DNA of 64,000 nucleotides from contig NC_051108.1 in NCBI RefSeq assembly GCF_901709675.1, forward strand, positions 5,740,631 to 5,804,630. The letters run 5' to 3'. A model generated the notes under the pieces. It worked only from the letters and a program-made list of their open reading frames with translations. It was not told the DNA's origin and made no database searches. This DNA is from Syngnathus acus. Taxonomy: Eukaryota; Chordata; Actinopteri; Syngnathiformes; Syngnathidae. This document shows positions 47,213 to 56,847 of the stretch, one piece after another. The position numbers and the translations under genes were made by a program. Every line of letters begins with the position of its first letter. Positions within the stretch are counted from its first letter, which is position 1.

Positions 47213-49794
47213 AATACTGGGATATTTTCTATTTCCCAGCACTCCATCCTGATTGATTGCCGGGGGGGTCAAGGTTCACAGCGACTAGTAGGCGGCATTT
47301 CGCTGCTTTGCGTTGGCCGCGTACACTTAAGACTCAGGTCATAATGTGCAATCAGGAGCCTTTTATGAGAATGTGCAAAGAAGAGCAAATTGCTTCTGCA
47401 CTTAGCCGAGAGAAAAGGAAAGGACACCCATCGTGTCCCTGTCACTATATATGTCCGGGCACAAAAAGAGAATGATAATAATCACAGAGGGGAAAATGAC
47501 AGAGAGAAAAGCACCATTGTCAACTTACTACAATTAGAACTCCTTCTTGGACTTGATCTGTCCATCTAAAAATTTTATTCCGATCTCCTGATAACGAAGA
47601 TGAAAAGTTTCTCTCTCCTGCCCTAAAGATATTTCCGCATAACCGAGAGCGACGAGGCCATTTGTTTATTCCTCCCGGAGGCCGGACAATATTTTGTTAT
47701 AATCACCGCCGTTGTATAGAGCAACGCACGACGATATTTGTGTCCCTGAACTGGTAAGCCAGTTTTTCCCTTTGGTGCTAAATAATAAAGTCCACAGAGA
47801 TTTGGTGAGTGTAGCTTGATGTAGTGCAGCCCATTTTGATTATTAACCCCGACACGTTCATTTCAGCCAAGGTATTGATTTGCTATTAGCCCCCGGATGG
47901 TGTCAGAACACTCAGCGGCAGGTAGGGCAGCTTTGTGAGTTCGGGCCCCGCTGCCATTGTGTCGCCCCTGGCTGTTAAAAAGCGCCGCCTCCCTCTGTGG
48001 TAAAACGGTATAAGCGCCGCCCTCTGTGGAAGTGTTTTTTTTTTTTTATTGAAAGCTGAGCGACAAGACAGATGGCTTTGAATAGGTGAGTCTAATGTAA
48101 AAATGAGTGGAGGATGGCGACGAGCGAGATAAGTGGCAGCTGGCTATTTCTCTCTGGCTGTGTCAAGGCGCGGGCCCCTAAATCACCTGTTATCTCCCGA
48201 AGCCGCAGCCAGACACTAATGGTCATCACGGCAGGCAGCGAGCCTGCTGGCAGGCGGCACAGCGGCGAGGCGAAGCGAGGAATAGCTGGGGATTCTCCGT
48301 CGCCTCCGTGACTATGACATACAGAAAGTCTGCACACCCCTGCCAAGTTGATGTGACAAAGAAAAGATCTTTTTTTCACCAATAATAAGATCTATGACCA
48401 GTAGAATATGTGATTTAAAAAAAAAAAAAAGAAAGCAAAAATAAAACACTGCGAATGGGGTCGTAAAAGTGTGCTACCCCCTCTTATAATTAGGGCTGTT
48501 TAGAATTAACCAGCACTACATTTTCAATAAACCAACTTTATAATTTGCAGATTATTTTATGTGGCTAAATTTTGAATTAAGACACTGACTAGAAGGACAA
48601 AAACAAACTTGAATTTCAGTCCAATATAACAAAGTGATAACGTTTGGCTTTCGTCTTCAGCGCCATGTGTGTTATTGCTCTCAATGCAACGCTTTGGAAG
48701 AGACATTACATTTTGTTGCAGGTGCGGTAAAAGCAGCACAGAGCCGTCAAAATAAAGAAACTATTTTTATTGCTCATCAGAGTCTGGAAGAAGTTTTATT
48801 TTGATTTTTCGGGTCGATCTTACTCGTCTAGGTTATGTGATACGGTTGTAAAATATTAAGTCGCTAGCAAATGATGAGCTGAAAAGCATGAAAGAGAATT
48901 TTTTTGCAAGGAGGAAAAATGCAAAATAATGTGCGGCAGCAACTTCGGGGGACACCGAGAGCAAACCTGGCATCATTTTTAGAGCATCATACTCACTCAA
49001 GTGATTGCAGTCGTCTGCCTAGTCATCAAGAACAACATCCCGCGGAGGTGAAGTGGGCCACGTGTGGGAAGTTAATAGCATCCAATTGTGTGACAGGTCA
49101 GCACTCAAAGCAGAGTTTGCAAAGTTTCACGAGGAAAGAGATTGAAAGTAAAAGAACGGCAGACTGAGTGGGCGAACGTAAAAGCGGAAACATCAACAAA
49201 CGAGACCTTATATCATACACATGGCTCACACTCATCTGCCAAGTTGTTCAAGCGAGAAAAAAATAAATATACACCAGGATATGACTGAACATTTTCCAAA
49301 TTACACAATGTTTAAAACGCCAATTAATAGAGCCTATCGAATGCAAACTCAAGTCCTCGTGTGCCTCGTTGTCTTCCCAGTAGAGATCCCATCAAAGTCC
49401 TCTCCATGTGCCAAACTAAAGTCTTTTGTCGCTCTTCGGCTGACGTGTGCCAACACCTCGCCAAAAAATTCCCTTTACAAGTTTACTAGGAGGTTTACAG
49501 TCTTCATCTGATAAATGTCAAGCGGGGAAAAGCTGAGTTGATTTAAGACCAATGGCAGAATGATGAAGTCCTTACTATCTACAGCCGCACAAAGGTGACA
49601 CTTGATGGTACTCCAGCGCCACGTCGGAGGGCGAGAATCATTTTTATTTCCTCGCCCTTTTTGCATGAGTCGTTTGGAATGAAATCAGATGTCTCTTACG
49701 AGATTGATGGTCTGCAGAGTGATGGCGCAGACACTTAGCCAGATAGCATATTTTATCAACACGTATTGAACACAATACCTTAGAATTCAGTTTT

Positions 49795-49972
49795 TGAGTA
49801 ATTACCGATACCAAGTACCATTTGATACCAAACTTTGATACATAAATTTTCTCCCCCCCAAAACAATGACAGATCATTTTAAAGAAAGCCCTGAATCTAC
49901 CAATAGAGCAATTTTACTTACAATTGCGGCTACAGGCTGGTATCGGATACCTGGTATCGGTACTCACTCGTC
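49795..49972. mobile_element. TATCGG-type dispersed repeat, inverted pair
   Basis: GGTATCGGTACTCACTC at the right end is mirrored by the reverse complement of GAGTAATTACCGATACC at the left end, about 178 bases apart. Related TATCGG strings at 43219-43265 and 62969-63010 indicate a dispersed family. Confidence 0.6.
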
Positions 49973-51544
49973 GCTAATATAAACAATGTAAAATGTCACA
50001 TTCATTGTATTGTTGATTAAAAATTAAAAATGCGTTAGTGACCCGCAAATGCCTCCGCTGTGTTCCCCAGCGAACAAAAGTTGAACTTGGAATGTGTTAA
50101 AAGGTGCTAGTTAAAAAAAAAACAAAAAAAAACTGCAGGCTCCATGAGGTTGGGCGGCCAATTAAGAGAATAATGAAGTGCGCTAACGTCTCTCTTAAAC
50201 GACTTTGTGACAGCGATGAGCACATTTTAATTAAAGTGGCCTCCGGTTAGCATGTGCATTTGTAAAACCCAAGCGGGAACCGGCTCCCTTTTCAAAGGAG
50301 ACGTTTCTTGGTCAACACGCTCCAAATTGACTGCGGACTGTTGTCAAGCGGGAGGAAAACAAAACAATACAATTATTATTACCCACCCGTGCGGAAAACC
50401 TTCCACAGCTAGCTTTTCTTTTATGAGTATTTAATGAAGCATGCAGATAGTGAAATTAACACGTGATCTCTGATGCTCCCCCCTCCCCTCACGGAGTGAG
50501 AAAGCAACAAGACATCACATAAATAAGAAAAAAGAGATTAGGAGGGAAGCAGGAAGTAGGCCAGTAGATAAGAGCAGGAGGGCTACTGGGACACCAATGG
50601 CATGAGCCAATTTGCTAGGTGAAGAAAGAATGTTGTGGCTCACTGAAAAGACAAACAGTTGACCTGTAAAATATGACATTGGGACAAAAACCAAAAATAG
50701 ATTTGCCAAAATAGCCAACAAGGAAAACCTGCGTTGGTTTCTCAAGTTTATTTCAATGTGTGGTCATCAAAGACAATGCCCAGGAGCATAAGTTATGAAA
50801 TGATGGCTTTTGAGAAGACATAGCATTATTGTTTTAAAAAAAACCAAACAATTTTGCCCTTGTTTATTTTAACAGAGCAAAGTTTAAAAAAAAAAAAAAA
50901 ATTGAAAAAAGTATGGCCATAAGAACAGAAGACAGTTGTGGAGTGCTTCATTTGGCGAGCGTGTCGATGTGCACCATCCTAATAATCTGAACATTGTTCA
51001 CAAGGGAGGGTGGGGGGCAAACTTCCATTGTCCAAAGTGTCCCCACAACACAATTACACACATAAGCCCCCCTCCTCCCCTCCCCAATCCTGCATCACCA
51101 CCAGGCACACAAACACAATTGAGTCCAGAGGCGGCGAAAAAAAAGAAGCAGGCACCAGGCAGGTTGCTCACGTGGCCCCTTAAAAGCAGCACACACATTC
51201 TCGCTATCTCACACACACTCACACACACGTGATACAGTAAATGCACAAGCAGCACGCTTAAAAAAATTAAGACCGTTTAAAAAAAAAAAAAGAAAAAAGA
51301 AAAAATAATTAAAAGCACAGGGTGATAGATTAAACTTAATTGCACGTGGGACGAGATGGAGGAATGTGGCAAAAAAAAAGAATACAGTACATTCAGTAAC
51401 AAAACAAAAAAAAGGCAAGTCAAGAGTGAAAAACCACAATAGAATTAAATAAAACACTCCAGTTTTAAAAACTGGGAGGGGGGGGGTGATGAGCGGGGTG
51501 GTCCAGTCTTTACAGTAAAGTCCCGAGACAGTTTTTATGTTTGA

Positions 51545-51867
51545 CTGATCTTTTTTTGTTTTTCTTGCTTTATTTAAAATCTACAGACTCCGCCTGAGGA
51601 GTAGTGGTGCAAGTTCTCTGTGACCTGACACAAGCACAAGTGCACGCACACACACACACTCGCGCACACACACACATACACTGAGTGCAGTCTTGCCACG
51701 TGTGTGTGCAGGTCCTTTCGTCTCATCTAGCGTGCTTTGCAGGCTTCTCTCTTCCTTCTGTACAAAAGCAGCCTCCGTCCCTGGAAACCGCAGTCTACGG
51801 TGTTCTCCTTCTCATCTTCCGATGTTTGTTTTCTTTTAAAGTGTATTTTAAAATGTTCCCCCCCTTT
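51545..51867 (-). other. fut8: probable fut8 3' untranslated region
   Basis: The stretch directly downstream of the fut8 stop in the transcribed direction has no coding potential. It includes a (CA/TG)-rich block at about 51641-51710 and the candidate polyadenylation hexamer described separately. The 3' end is inferred; a longer UTR running further left is possible, because other A/T-rich candidate sites occur down to about 50,750. Confidence 0.45.
51569..51574 (-). promoter_or_regulatory. candidate polyadenylation signal AATAAA for fut8
   Basis: TTTATT on the plus strand reads AATAAA on the minus strand, about 295 bases after the fut8 stop codon. It is the first canonical hexamer I find downstream of the stop. 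Whether it is used cannot be told from sequence alone. Confidence 0.4.
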
Positions 51868-52206
51868 TCACTTCTTGTGGGATTCCAACAGTTTGTCCGC
51901 CTCGGGGTACGTCGGGTACTTGACCGTCTCGATCTTCTCTTTGACCTTGTAGGACGGGTAGAGGCCCGTTCGGCCCAGTTTGCGGTTGATGCCCTTGGAG
52001 TAGCCGTCCCAGTGGTTGCCGGCTACGCCGATCACGTCGCCGGGCTCAAGCGGGATGTCCTCGCTATTGCGCGGCTGGTGGGGGTACACGGCGATCTGAT
52101 TGTGGGCGTTCTGGCCGCCAAAGTAGTAGATATCGTCCAGGGAGTAGAAGTAGGACGAAGCGTCCGGATGGAGGGTCTGCATGATCTCGTAGGCCACGCG
52201 ACAAAC
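51868..52206 (-). CDS. fut8: fut8 terminal coding exon with C-terminal SH3 domain and stop
   Basis: The last coding exon has 112 codons and a TGA stop (51870-51868). It starts [17 protein letters not shown], then encodes the luminal SH3 domain that is diagnostic of FUT8 and required for its activity: [35 protein letters not shown]-type residues, [20 protein letters not shown] and [20 protein letters not shown]. The acceptor is CCACCTCAG. After YPEAD the protein continues KLLESHKK, about seven residues longer than the human C terminus. Summing the five exons gives 383 residues, matching human residues 200-575 plus that extension, so nothing is missing between exons. Confidence 0.97.
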   Translation of the reverse strand, partial: VCRVAYEIMQTLHPDASSYFYSLDDIYYFGGQNAHNQIAVYPHQPRNSEDIPLEPGDVIGVAGNHWDGYSKGINRKLGRTGLYPSYKVKEKIETVKYPTYPEADKLLESHKK

Positions 52207-53024
52207 CTGAGGTGGAACCAACCACAACTCAATACCGGATGGAGGGGGGGGCCAATGATGTGAAATAAAATTTTATTGTCTTCACCATAAATGTCAAAAT
52301 AATAACCAGCGATGGGAGAAGATGGCATTGAAGATTCCGCTTTGCCTTGTGACAAACATCCGCTTTCCCCCCGTGAAACCCTTTGACTTGGTTTTGTCTG
52401 ACATCTCGTTTCCCCCGCGGTTATATTAGAAAGACGACTTCCTTTCGCAAAGACATGTACGTCTTTGACTTGGAAGTTATTTTTGTTCATTTAGTCAAAC
52501 AGCTGGTAACTTCAGCCATCAAAGCCATATAAACGAGGAGACTTTGAAAAAAGAGGAGCCGCCTGCTGAGAAATATTCTGGTAAATGAACTGTCACCATG
52601 GCAACTGGTCCAAACGTTTCTGCCGCTGACTGTCGCTTAATGCGCGCCGCAAAACGGACCCGTATTTGCTTATCGGATTTAAATATTGATTAATGTGCAG
52701 TCATTCACTTGCTAATGAAGTCAGAGAGAAATGATTACCTGTTAATAAATCTACGTAAGCACACTTGGAACGAGTTGATGAGAGGTTAAAACTATTTTTT
52801 TTTTTTAAGCATCAGCAAAATGCTCATTTGGCACCGGCACACATTTTGAATAGTTTATCGGAATTTTTGTTATTTTTGACTCAAGGGTGAGTCATCGTGA
52901 TCTGGAATCTGGGTCACAACAGCAGCGGGTTGCCTGCCAATTGCAGGGCAAATTAAGACAAAGAACCTTTTGGACAATTTCAATAGCATTCCAGGCTGCC
53001 ACATAAGTAGCTTTAAAAACTAAC
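52207..53024 (-). other. fut8: fut8 intron (818 bp) before the last exon
   Basis: Donor GTTAGT at the right, acceptor CCACCTCAG at the left. I see no conserved coding segment, RNA gene or transposon in it; there is a short T/A run near 52795-52806. Confidence 0.85.
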
Positions 53025-53175
53025 CTGCGAGGAGAAGGTGCACACCAAGAAGTCAGTCTGGGAAAGGAAGTGAATGTCCAGGATGACTCCTCTCAGAGAG
53101 TTCTCAGTGTAACGGTTGTGAAGGCCCGCAGACCACGAGATGGAGTTGTCGCTGATGAACTCGTAGTCGGGATAC
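53025..53175 (-). CDS. fut8: fut8 coding exon, end of the catalytic core ([10 protein letters not shown]...CTFSSQ)
   Basis: One base completes the lysine codon, followed by exactly 50 codons ending in phase 0 (CTFSSQ). The sequence includes [20 protein letters not shown], then [20 protein letters not shown], essentially identical to human. It carries the equivalents of catalytic-site D453 (VILDIH), C465 and S469. C465 pairs with C472 in human, and that second cysteine is encoded at the start of the next exon (VCRVAY), so the disulfide spans a splice junction. The acceptor is TTTAG and the donor GTTAGT. Reading past the donor gives a stop within a few codons, so retention of the downstream intron would truncate the protein before the SH3 domain. 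Confidence 0.97.
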
Positions 53176-53253
53176 CTAAACAAGGGCAACTGTGTAAAAA
53201 GGAACGTTCCGAAAATTGCAACAATGATAATAACGCCAAAAGAAATGACTGAC
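53176..53253 (-). other. fut8: fut8 mini-intron (78 bp), open in frame
   Basis: Donor GTCAGT, acceptor TTGTTTAG. The length is 78 bases, a multiple of three, and it has no stop in the fut8 frame. Retention would add 26 residues rich in Val, Ile, Phe and Leu between the Lys and Tyr codons of the flanking exons. The human protein has no such insert at this point, so the intron interpretation is strongly preferred. Confidence 0.85.
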
Positions 53254-53430
53254 TTGATTTTGGCTTCCTGCAGCAACGAGGGGTCGTCGGTGGCGAGGTA
53301 GACTCGTTTCTTGTCCACTTGGCCATGCCGGGCCAGATGCTGGAACTGCTCCTCCACATGCAACATGTACTCCTCGATGGGGTGGAAGGCCGCCTCCGTG
53401 CCAACTTTGTCTGTCCTCCTCACATGGACG
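53254..53430 (-). CDS. fut8: fut8 coding exon with the GDP-fucose binding motif [12 protein letters not shown]
   Basis: The exon begins with the last base of a glycine codon, encodes 58 residues and ends with two bases of a lysine codon. [17 protein letters not shown] is the conserved alpha-1,6-fucosyltransferase motif; its Arg-Arg pair, Lys and Glu correspond to human R365, R366, K369 and E373, which contact donor and acceptor. [10 protein letters not shown] holds the Asp equivalent to D409. The acceptor is GTTGCGCAG and the donor GTCAGT, slightly non-consensus but functional-looking. The downstream intron is only 78 bp and stays open in this frame (see findings). All key residues are present, so I expect an active enzyme. 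Confidence 0.97.
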
Positions 53431-56400
53431 CTGCGCAACACACACAAGGACGGAAAAAATATTTAGCTTCATGTAGCTGTCCCAATACTTTTGTTCCTAT
53501 CCGTGCAGTGCCAATATCTTCATATAGGCCACCAAGTGAATAGCGGTGACAGAAGGTGTTTGCAGACACGTAGGCTTGCTTGAATTTGGCGTATGTAGGA
53601 CAAGCCAGAAGCAGAAATAAGCAACACTGTGTCATTTCTTCCAGCGATCCAGGACAGAGTGGGAGCAGACTGCATATATGAAGGTAAAAAAAAAAAAGGA
53701 GGGATGGGCGAGAACGCGCATACATCCCATTCCTCAAACTGATGGATACACAAACTCAATTGTTATTCTATCTAGAACTATTACATTACGAAAGCAACCA
53801 GGCACATCTGTATTGTGAATTGTGGCCTCCAGGAAGGAATGAAAATTGCAAAATCTATTAACAACAAATAAATAAATAGATTTAAAAAAAAAAAAAAACA
53901 GGAGTGGGCTCATTTGTTATGACGCATTTGCAATCATTCTGTTGAAGGGTTCTTACCCAGTTGGCTAAATGGCTTACTTTGCTTTAATTGTGTTGATTTT
54001 CATACCATGGTTCATTTATTTGTTTGCTATGCAGAGTCTTTGAGGGCATGTCTCACTGCACGCTCTTCTAATTATCCTCGCGGAATGACCGTCCGTTTGT
54101 CCGTCCATCACTATCTATATACAAGCAGGTCACTTCACAAGTTGCCTCTTTGAGCAGAGAGGGGAGGGGCGAGCAGTTACAGGGGCAAGGAGGGAGATGA
54201 CAGAGAGCAACAGCACTAATTCCAGCATACTTAAGGATGAATTAGCCTTCCAGTCTCTTCTAAAAAAAAAAAAAAAAAAATAGGTCGGGATGACCGGCTG
54301 TTAAGGTGGCAAATAAAATAAAAATAAAAAAATGGCCGACTTTTCATCTTTCTTACTCTGTAGTGATTGCCGTCACTCCCCCGATGGCTCATACCAGCCC
54401 CAGACATGATTTCAAAGCTAGTGTCTCTATTCAGGCTTGAGCGTCCCAAAAAAACTCAATATACACGAAATGAATCTTTTATTTGCATGTGACGTCAGCA
54501 CCTTGGAAGACTATCAAAAGGATTTAAACATCACTAGGCAGCCTTAGAGTCTAAGAGTCTTTAGACAGATACACTATTGTCTTATTCAGTTGTTGCGTGA
54601 TGCACTGTGCGGGATTTGCGGGGGTGGGGGTAGAAGAAGAAAAAAAAAAAAAAAAATCAACAAAAAAAAGCACTTTGTGGTTATGTAGCCACTTTCAGCT
54701 GAATATTCATTTGGTTCACGTGTCCTCGTATACCCGCGATGAGTATTCTTGCTGCACGACTGCGAATAATTCGCAAGGCTTAAGGGGGGGGGGAGAGAAA
54801 AAAAGATAAACCCCTCCTTTTTGAATCAAACTTTTTCTCTAATGAGCTACACATGAATTCAGTTGAGTGCCCCTATTCAGAATTCCACCAATGTATTCCT
54901 CTCAAGTCACTGTGATGTCAAAGCAGTTAAGATAGCATCAGAAGCACATCTGTTCCACCCTCCCACCCCCTTTTTCTTTTTTTCGATAAACAATCGGACC
55001 AACTTGCACGCCAGTCGAGAATGCTAAAAACGATACTTACACGTAAATTAGAAAAAATGGGAAAGGGATTCTCACCGATTGACAGGGAGGGGTGGTGTGG
55101 GAAAATACAAAGAATCGTAACAAGAGATGTGTGGAGAACTCAATGAGAGCAAGAGGCCCGTGAATACAGATGTGTGCCGAGGGGGAACGTGAGGGAGAGG
55201 TGAGAAGCGGCGTGGAAGAAAAAAAAGAGAAGTCTTGGCGGCGAGAACAAACGAAACGCAAGTCGCGATCAGAAATGAGTCAGAGTCGAAGAAAAAAAGA
55301 GGGGAGATAAAGGGGCGGAGAGTCGTGGAGCGCTCAAAGACACGGCAGCTGCTCTGAAAGGAGACACAAAGGCAGGTGGAATGCGACGAGAGTCGCCGCG
55401 GAATGAGCCGAGCGGGGAGGCGGTGTGAGGATGGCTTGCAGCAAAATGGATGCGTATGCAGATGGAGAGTTGGTGGAGACTCGTGGGACATCATGAAAAG
55501 TTTGCTCCATCCCAGCAAAAGGAGTTGAAAGTCAGTTCCTGGCGCCGTGCTTTCCCGTGCCTGCTCATCATCATGCACGTGGGTGCTGAATGATAAATCT
55601 CCCATCTGGCTAAGTGAGCGCCTTACAATAATAGCTGATGCGGGGAAGTGCGGCAGAAAGAGAATGGGGCTTGCAGGCAAAAATGCTAATGCTTCCCGAG
55701 TTGGGCTGCCATGCGACGAGGAAAAAACCCCAAAAACAACCATGCAGTTATTTATTATGGCCTAAATTCCGAGTCCAGGTGGCGGCAGTCTAAATTGACA
55801 TGCCCGGGCTTCCCTGTCCCTCGGCCACTTCCTCATGTTCAGTCCAGGGTCAGCTCTGACACACGGTCCCTTCGGCGATGCCTAGTTCTGTCTGAGGTCT
55901 ACTCCCGGTTGGACGGGTCCAGAACACCATGCCAGGAAGACAGATGAGAAGCAACACTCCTCCAGGAAAGGACTTTAGTGGGCACAATCCTTACTGGCTT
56001 CTGGTTTGAAGTTTTTACAACTCTTTGAAAAAACCTTGTCATAAGTATACTTTGGAGTTATTAAAAAGCGTTATCTAAAGAACACGTCTGTTCGCTAAAG
56101 ACAAAATGGAGTCGGGGGCTAAATTGGCGTTATCTGTCATTAGCAGCACATTAAGGAGAGGCTGCTTTATGTGAGATTAACTCCAAACAGACAACAGTAA
56201 GATGTAACTCAATTGGGTGTTTAATACTTTTTAGAACGCTGGAAGTCTCAGCGAGGGTTCCTACTTAGACAATTATTTCTCTCGGAAAATTTTATTTTAG
56301 CAAGCGTAATATTCAAACAAGTAGGGTGTCTTGTTTTCTAATTGACAAAAAGGGGATAGAATAAAGAATAAAATGCACAAAACACTATTTTCATTACCAT

Positions 56401-56600
56401 TTGGAATTATTGTCTTAACCTGATATTAACCTCAGCAAAAGCTCCACCAGGGCCCCGAAGCTATGTCTTTGTTTGCTAATAAGCAGTTTCTTTGTTTGCT
56501 TTGGAACTCCAAATAGAAACGGTGAACATAAATAGAAACACTTCATGAGAATGCTCATAAGTGAATTAAAAATTAATAAATAACGGCTGAGTTCTCTTAC
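53431..56600 (-). other. fut8: fut8 intron (3170 bp)
   Basis: The intron is bounded by GTAAGA and GTTGCGCAG. Poly-A/T runs occur (about 53683-53697, 54261-54278, 54641-54656). There is a purine-rich stretch at 55180-55330. An open frame of about 220 codons on the minus strand near 55072-55743 is low-complexity Ser/Leu/Phe-rich and not convincing. No exon or RNA gene is seen. Confidence 0.8.
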
Positions 56601-56847
56601 CCAATGATGGGGTGTTTGAAGCCTAGCTTAGCTGTGGTCTGCTGGATCTCCTTCTCCAGCCAAGCTTGGGGCCGCACCAGATACTTGACAAACTGGGACA
56701 CCCACCACACGGAGGGGTCACCGTGCAGGCGGTGCAGGCGTGGCGCCAGGTCCTCGGGAATAGCCAGAGGCAGGTAGGGGGGGCGAGGGTGAAGACTGTC
56801 CACTATGGGCAACTCCACAACCTGGACATCTTTATCGTTGGCCTCCC
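56601..56847 (-). CDS. fut8: fut8 coding exon, GT23 catalytic domain ([10 protein letters not shown]...GFKHPIIG)
   Basis: The exon contributes 81 whole codons plus split glycine codons at both ends (2 bases, 243 bases, 2 bases). It contains [36 protein letters not shown] and ends GFKHPIIG, all near-identical to human FUT8. This region forms part of the open alpha/beta fold and leads directly into the fucosyltransferase motif in the next exon. The acceptor is CTTTGCAG and the donor GTAAGA. The intron separating it from the upstream exon is 3478 bp (56848-60325). No stop, frameshift or missing block is seen. Confidence 0.97.

Larger units (their letters stand above)
26100..51500. other. fut8-gphn intergenic region, no gene supported
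   Basis: About 25 kb without a coding segment I can defend. The open frames are short, uneven in composition and lack similarity to proteins I know. The visible content is microsatellites (29437-29520, 44751-44788), AT-rich low complexity (36680-36950), transposon remnants (about 27840-28300, 34777-34880, 43219-43265, 47145-47212, 49795-49972) and candidate CTCF-type motifs (40729-40742, 44006-44018). Several stretches of unique, moderately AT-rich sequence with TAAT-type homeodomain cores, for example 31090-31330, resemble vertebrate conserved non-coding elements, but that needs alignment to show. Confidence 0.6.

Noticed and set aside
47981-48029. Paired AGCGCCGCC(TC)CCTCTGTGG strings considered as CTCF sites
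   Set aside because: The spacing within the core does not fit the CTCF consensus in either orientation; better described as a short local duplication.
55072-55743. 223-codon open frame on the minus strand in a fut8 intron
   Set aside because: It is the complement of a purine-rich stretch, which naturally yields long Ser/Leu/Phe/Pro frames; no similarity.
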